From Kondoa malvinella (taxonomy: Eukaryota; Basidiomycota; Agaricostilbomycetes; Agaricostilbales; Kondoaceae): 64,000 nucleotides of DNA. The DNA is taken from the NCBI GenBank assembly GCA_039545315.1, contig BCIM01000009.1:186001-250000 (forward strand). Reading direction: 5' to 3'. This document shows, piece after piece, positions 60,001 to 64,000 of this stretch. The notes below the pieces were generated by a model that saw only the letters and a program-made list of their open reading frames with translations, was not told where the DNA came from and made no database searches. The stretch's first letter is position 1; each line of letters starts with the position of its first letter. The position numbers and the translations under genes are program-made.

Positions 60001-61264
60001 ATGAGCGCATCAACAGAAGCAAAGAAGGGAACAGCTGTGATTGTGATTGGCATGGCAGGCAGTGGCAAGACGACGTTGTTACAACGACTCAACAGTTATT
60101 TGCACACGCAAAAGACACCACCGTATCTGGTGAATCTGGATCCAGCAGTCGCGAAACTACCTTTCACTGCAAAGTCAGCCCGATAGCCTATGCTGAAGGC
60201 TTAAGGCTGATAGCTTTTGTGTATCAGCATCGATATTCGTGATACAGTTGACTACAAAGAAGTCATGAAGCAATACTCGCTGGGACCAAACGGAGGCATT
60301 TTGACTGCTTTGAACCTCTTTACGACCAAATTCGATCAAGTACTCAGTTACATTGAGAAACGCGCAACTACCGTAGATCACATCCTATTCGACACGCCTG
60401 GTCAAATTGAAATCTTTACTTGGTCAGCTTCTGGAGCCATCATTACTGATTCTATCGCTTCTTCTATCCCTACCGTCGTAGCGTATGTGATAGATACACC
60501 GCGTACAACTGCTCCTGCAACATTCATGTCCAACATGCTTTACGCCTGTTCGATCCTCTACAAGACGAAACTACCTTTCTTGCTCGTCTTTAACAAAACG
60601 GATGTGCAATCGCATCAATTCGCTTTAGAGTGGATGAGGGATTTCGAAGCGTTTCAAATGGCGTTATTGGCGAAAAGGGAAGAGGACAATCCGGAAGAAG
60701 GGAGCGGGTATATGAGCAGTTTGATGAACAGCATGAGTTTGGTTTTGGATGAGTTTTACAAGAATCTGAGGGTGAGCTAGACTATGTTGTTTTGTGTCGA
60801 GTCGTTGTCTGATTGTTGCGTCAGGCGGTCGGCGTGTCGGCAGTGACGGGAGATGGGATGGAAGAGTTTTTCGATGCTGTTGCGGAAGCGCGAAAGGAGT
60901 ACGAGACGTATGTCTCCCCTGTTCCTACTCGCGTGACCAAATTAAGCAGCAATTTGATAAATACAGAGATTACAAACCGGAACTTGATCGACTGGTTCAA
61001 GAAAGAGACTTGAAGCAAACCGCAGAAAAGCAAGAACAGATGACAAGACTAGTGCGAGACATGTCTGTGGGCGAAAAGACTTTTGATTCATCCACCTCAA
61101 GACAAGCGGACGAAGAAGAGATTCAATCGGATGAAGATGATGAAGGGGAGATTATTGATCGGACAGACGCGCATTTCTTGGATATAGCGAATAAGCAGAA
61201 CAAAGGCAGCGGCGGAAGAGGGTCTGTAGAAGCGGATGGGACGAGGTGGCCTGCACCGCATTGA
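60001..61264 (+). CDS. NPA3: GPN-loop GTPase 1 (Npa3), RNA polymerase II assembly
   Basis: Required for assembly and nuclear import of RNA polymerase II. It starts [20 protein letters not shown] with P-loop GMAGSGKTT, then [13 protein letters not shown]; an intron precedes [20 protein letters not shown]. The family-defining Gly-Pro-Asn loop is in [15 protein letters not shown]. The G3 motif is [20 protein letters not shown] and G4 is LVFNKTDVQ. The insertion [20 protein letters not shown] and the ending of the core, [20 protein letters not shown], are typical. The C-terminal tail is acidic ([16 protein letters not shown]) and ends DGTRWPAPH. Three introns. Confidence 0.93.
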
Positions 61265-61903
61265 GGGTGTTTTCTGTCAATGATCTTAATGTATATGTGC
61301 GCTGGTAGTACAGAGTAACAGTAGCTGGTGCTATACAGGCCCTGTCAGGCTCGCGACTACAGGCGGCCGTCTCCACACCAGATTAACTAAGCACGTAAGC
61401 GCCGTGCGACTGGAGCCGATCTGGCTCTTAGTAAAGGCTTGTCCTGCTTCAACGACCTGCTCTTCACTTGCGCTTCTTCCCTGCGATTTTGACACATTCC
61501 GACACAAGTATGCGACCCAATGACATGTCTCGATCAAAATTTGCACACAAAGATGTCTCGGCTCTATCGGACTTCTACTTAGTGGGACGTTGCTGTGCTG
61601 CGTTTGATTCCACTTGGCTGTTATCATGACCAGACTCAACAAAACGTTCCGCATCATGTCGCGGATTCGCTTGGCGGCTCAATGACGGCGAGGCGATGAG
61701 CCGGGGTCGAGCTCGCGCCATTCGAGTCGCTGCTTCTAACCTCCTCAAGCCTCGACTCTGCTATTTCTTCTCTCAACCATCAACGTATATATTATCTGCA
61801 GCAGTACACAAACCACTCGCTCTTTACAGAACGTGATTTATAAGACAAAAGAGTCGCGCTTCTACTGTACTCCACTTATCTCGCGCTTCTTTCCCAACCA
61901 ATC
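61265..61903. other. Intergenic region, GPN1 / desaturase promoter
   Basis: 639 bases. A minus frame of 108 residues (61331-61657) has no motif. The last 150 bases before ATG 61904 are rich in CTCGACTC/TTCTTCTCTC pyrimidine runs and CAACCATCAACG, consistent with a promoter and leader. No other feature. Confidence 0.4.
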
Positions 61904-63938
61904 ATGTCGGCTCGTATCCTCACAAGAGAGCAAGTCAAGCAATTGGTAGCTATTGGCCATGTCCTAGTCATGCTGCGCAAAGAAGACCAACTCGTTGTCG
62001 TGCGGTTCAACGCTTTCGCCCCTACTCATCCTGGTCAACTTTTACCAGTCCTTCATTTCGGTATGTCTAAATAGCTCTATTGATCTCATCATATCATTAA
62101 CGGCCTTGTATAGCTGGCAGAGACGCAACGGACGAAATTTTGGTGAATTTATCGCTCGTACCATACTGCCGGTAGTCGGGGCTCATGCGGGGTCAATAAT
62201 TTCTGCGATAACAGGCCTATCACCCAGAATACGCCATGAAGCTGATCAATTCATTCGTCGTTGGCACTATTGCACCACAAGACTTTTCAACCACCAAAGA
62301 TTGGAAGCCTCTTCTACCACCTCTTCACGCTAACACGCATTGGCCAACTGATATTGCGACTTTCAAAGCCGTCCCTTCTATGAAGACCTCCCTTGCTCAA
62401 CTAGCAGAGAACAATGGCGCTATTCCTCAAGCTTGGAAAGACCAGCCAATGTATATCGACCCTGAACTACTCGAACCACCTACTCCGCTCGTGGACCCTG
62501 AACAACAGAAGGCCATCACTACTTCCTTCCGCGCTCTACGCCAAGAACTAGAAGACAGCGGCGTATTCGAAGAAGGTCGCATTCACATTTTCAAGACTCA
62601 ATTCCTCCGCGTTGGCGGTCTGCTCTTAGCATTCATGTTGACGTTCAAATACGCACAGAATTGGTGGCAGACCATGTTGTCGGCTGTTCTATTGGGTGGA
62701 TTTTGGCATCAAGCAATGTTTTTGGCTCATGATGCTGGTCATACCGAGATTACGGCCGATCAGACAAAGGATAAGCTCATTGGTGGTTTTATTGCTTCCT
62801 GGATGATGGGCATGAGCTTGGGCTGGTGGTGCGTTGTCTGTCCTTGTTAAGACGGCGCTTGTCTAACCCTACGCTTTGACAGGTCATCCCAACACAATGT
62901 TCACCATATCGTACCAAATGAGCCGGACGTAAGTCTGATCAATGCAGGAGTATGGATATTGCTCAAGTATTGTCGACAGCACGATCCCGATATTCAGCTC
63001 ATGCCGCTGTTCGCCTTCAGCCAAAGAGCCCTTAAAGGCGTCCAGTCAACCTATCACCGCGCTTCCATGCCAGCTACCGACTTTACTCTACTCCTTGTCA
63101 GCTGCCAGCACCTATATTTCTATGCCATCATGCTCTTTGCTCGTTTCTCGCTACTTGGCAAGGTACGATTTTTTCAGCTCATTGCTTACATATGTTAAGG
63201 CAACATGCTTTGTACAGAGCTACGAATACATTTTCTTGCGCGCTCCGAACAACTGGTTCAAGAAGTACGAATTAGCTGGTATCGCCTTCTTCTACGCTTG
63301 GTTCAGCGCTTGTCTATACACCATCGATGCCGGATCACCTATCAAGAGCTGGGCACTCCGAGCAGCTTTCGTCCTAACTGCTTTGGCTACTACTGCGCCC
63401 ATTCATGTGCAAATTGTGCTGGTCAGTCGTTGCAAGCTCCTGTTGACTGTTCCTCATGCTGCTCGTTTCCCGCTGACAGTCACACTCCGCGCAATCTTCA
63501 GAAGATGTCGGACCATATGAATCGTTTGCCGCTCGTCAGCTACGAACGACCATGGACATTGCCTGCCCACGCTGGTTGGACTGGATCCACGGTGGCCTGC
63601 ATCAACAAATCGCTCATCATCTCTTCCCTCGCTGCCCTCGACCTTTGTTGAGAGAAGTTTCGGCCAAGGTTCAAGCCTGGGCTGATAGGACCGAGTGAGC
63701 AGCGCTTCATCTCGAGTGTATACTCGTGTTGACGACTAGCTTGATTCACAGAGGCGTCAACTTTGAGTCCAGAGGATTTGTTTCTAGCAACTTCAAAATC
63801 CAAAACATGCTTTCAGATGTGAGTCTTTCCGCCGCTTCAATCCGAATGGCGCTGACAGTCATATAGATCGCACAACAAGCCGGAGTCCTGCGCGGAGTCG
63901 CTCTGCAGATCAAGGACGGGACGCTACATATGGAATGA
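61904..63938 (+). CDS. Cytochrome b5-fused sphingolipid delta-8-type desaturase
   Basis: A front-end desaturase acting on the long-chain base of ceramides in the ER. MSARILTREQVKQLVAIGHV begins an N-terminal cytochrome b5 domain, with heme ligands in APTHPGQ (usual form HPGG) and, after introns, in AGRDATDEILAYHPEYAMKL. Next is INSFVVGTIAPQDFS. The desaturase has three histidine boxes: HDAGH in FLAHDAGHTEITADQTK, HNVHH (SSHNVHHIVPNEPDHDPD) and Q-x-x-H-H in HGGLHQQIAHHLFPSLPR. Membrane stretches include WWQTMLSAVLLGGFWHQAMF. The end is GVALQIKDGTLHME. Gln in the third box marks front-end desaturases; delta-8 specificity is inferred from similarity to fungal Sld proteins. About seven introns. 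Confidence 0.9.
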
Positions 63939-64000
63939 TTCTGCAATCGTTTTCGTTTGGGATAAGCACTTGAGTATCTTATTTATTTGCAGGGACAAGG

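Overview
The window reads as nuclear DNA of a basidiomycete fungus, probably a yeast-like or dimorphic one. Almost every gene is cut by many short GT-AG introns (about 45-75 bases), genes lie on both strands with tight spacing, and the gene set includes things budding yeast lacks: a BRCA2/Brh2 recombination mediator with BRC repeats, a cytochrome b5-fused sphingolipid delta-8-type desaturase, and a DUF6534-like seven-helix membrane protein typical of basidiomycetes. No tRNA, rRNA, transposon or CRISPR was seen. I could not fix the species. Coordinates are gene spans from start to stop codon including introns; most splice sites were inferred by matching reading frame and protein family by eye.

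Layout. 1-12 kb: the 3' end of a DExH RNA helicase, converging on BRCA2; IST1 (ESCRT-III regulator); a mitochondrial oxaloacetate-type carrier converging on ATP synthase subunit e; GABA aminotransferase; a bHLH-leucine zipper factor. 12-24 kb: alpha-mannosidase AMS1, sterol C4-methyl oxidase ERG25, malic enzyme, and the CAAX protease STE24. 24-28.5 kb: a small tail-anchored protein, a SURP-domain splicing protein, a small unknown gene, an F-box-like gene, and a diverged second copy of the 3' end of the SURP gene. 28.5-36 kb: a peroxisomal 4CL-type acyl-CoA ligase, two tandem small secreted cysteine proteins, and DNA ligase I. 36-50.5 kb: a DUF6534-like membrane protein, mitochondrial EF-G, the mRNA exporter MEX67, a small unknown gene, a Zn2Cys6 regulator, the mRNA-export nucleoporin NUP42 and the ESCRT-III protein DID2. 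50.5-64 kb: an orphan gene, a long gene-poor stretch with a perfect hairpin, a disordered protein, a 14-helix MFS transporter, GPN1 and the sphingolipid desaturase.

Most genes are single-copy housekeeping functions with no operon-like logic. Some functional pairs do occur: IST1 and DID2 (Vps4 regulation in the ESCRT pathway), MEX67 and NUP42 (mRNA export), and OAC1, subunit e, GABA aminotransferase and mtEF-G (mitochondria).

The least ordinary parts are: (i) the tandem small secreted protein family at 31.3-32.6 kb, with conserved intron positions, four conserved cysteines and a shared GRD ending; (ii) the duplicated SURP-gene 3' segment that brackets the F-box gene; (iii) a competing in-frame splice acceptor that would break the STE24 zinc motif; and (iv) a fungal BRCA2 with four BRC repeats.
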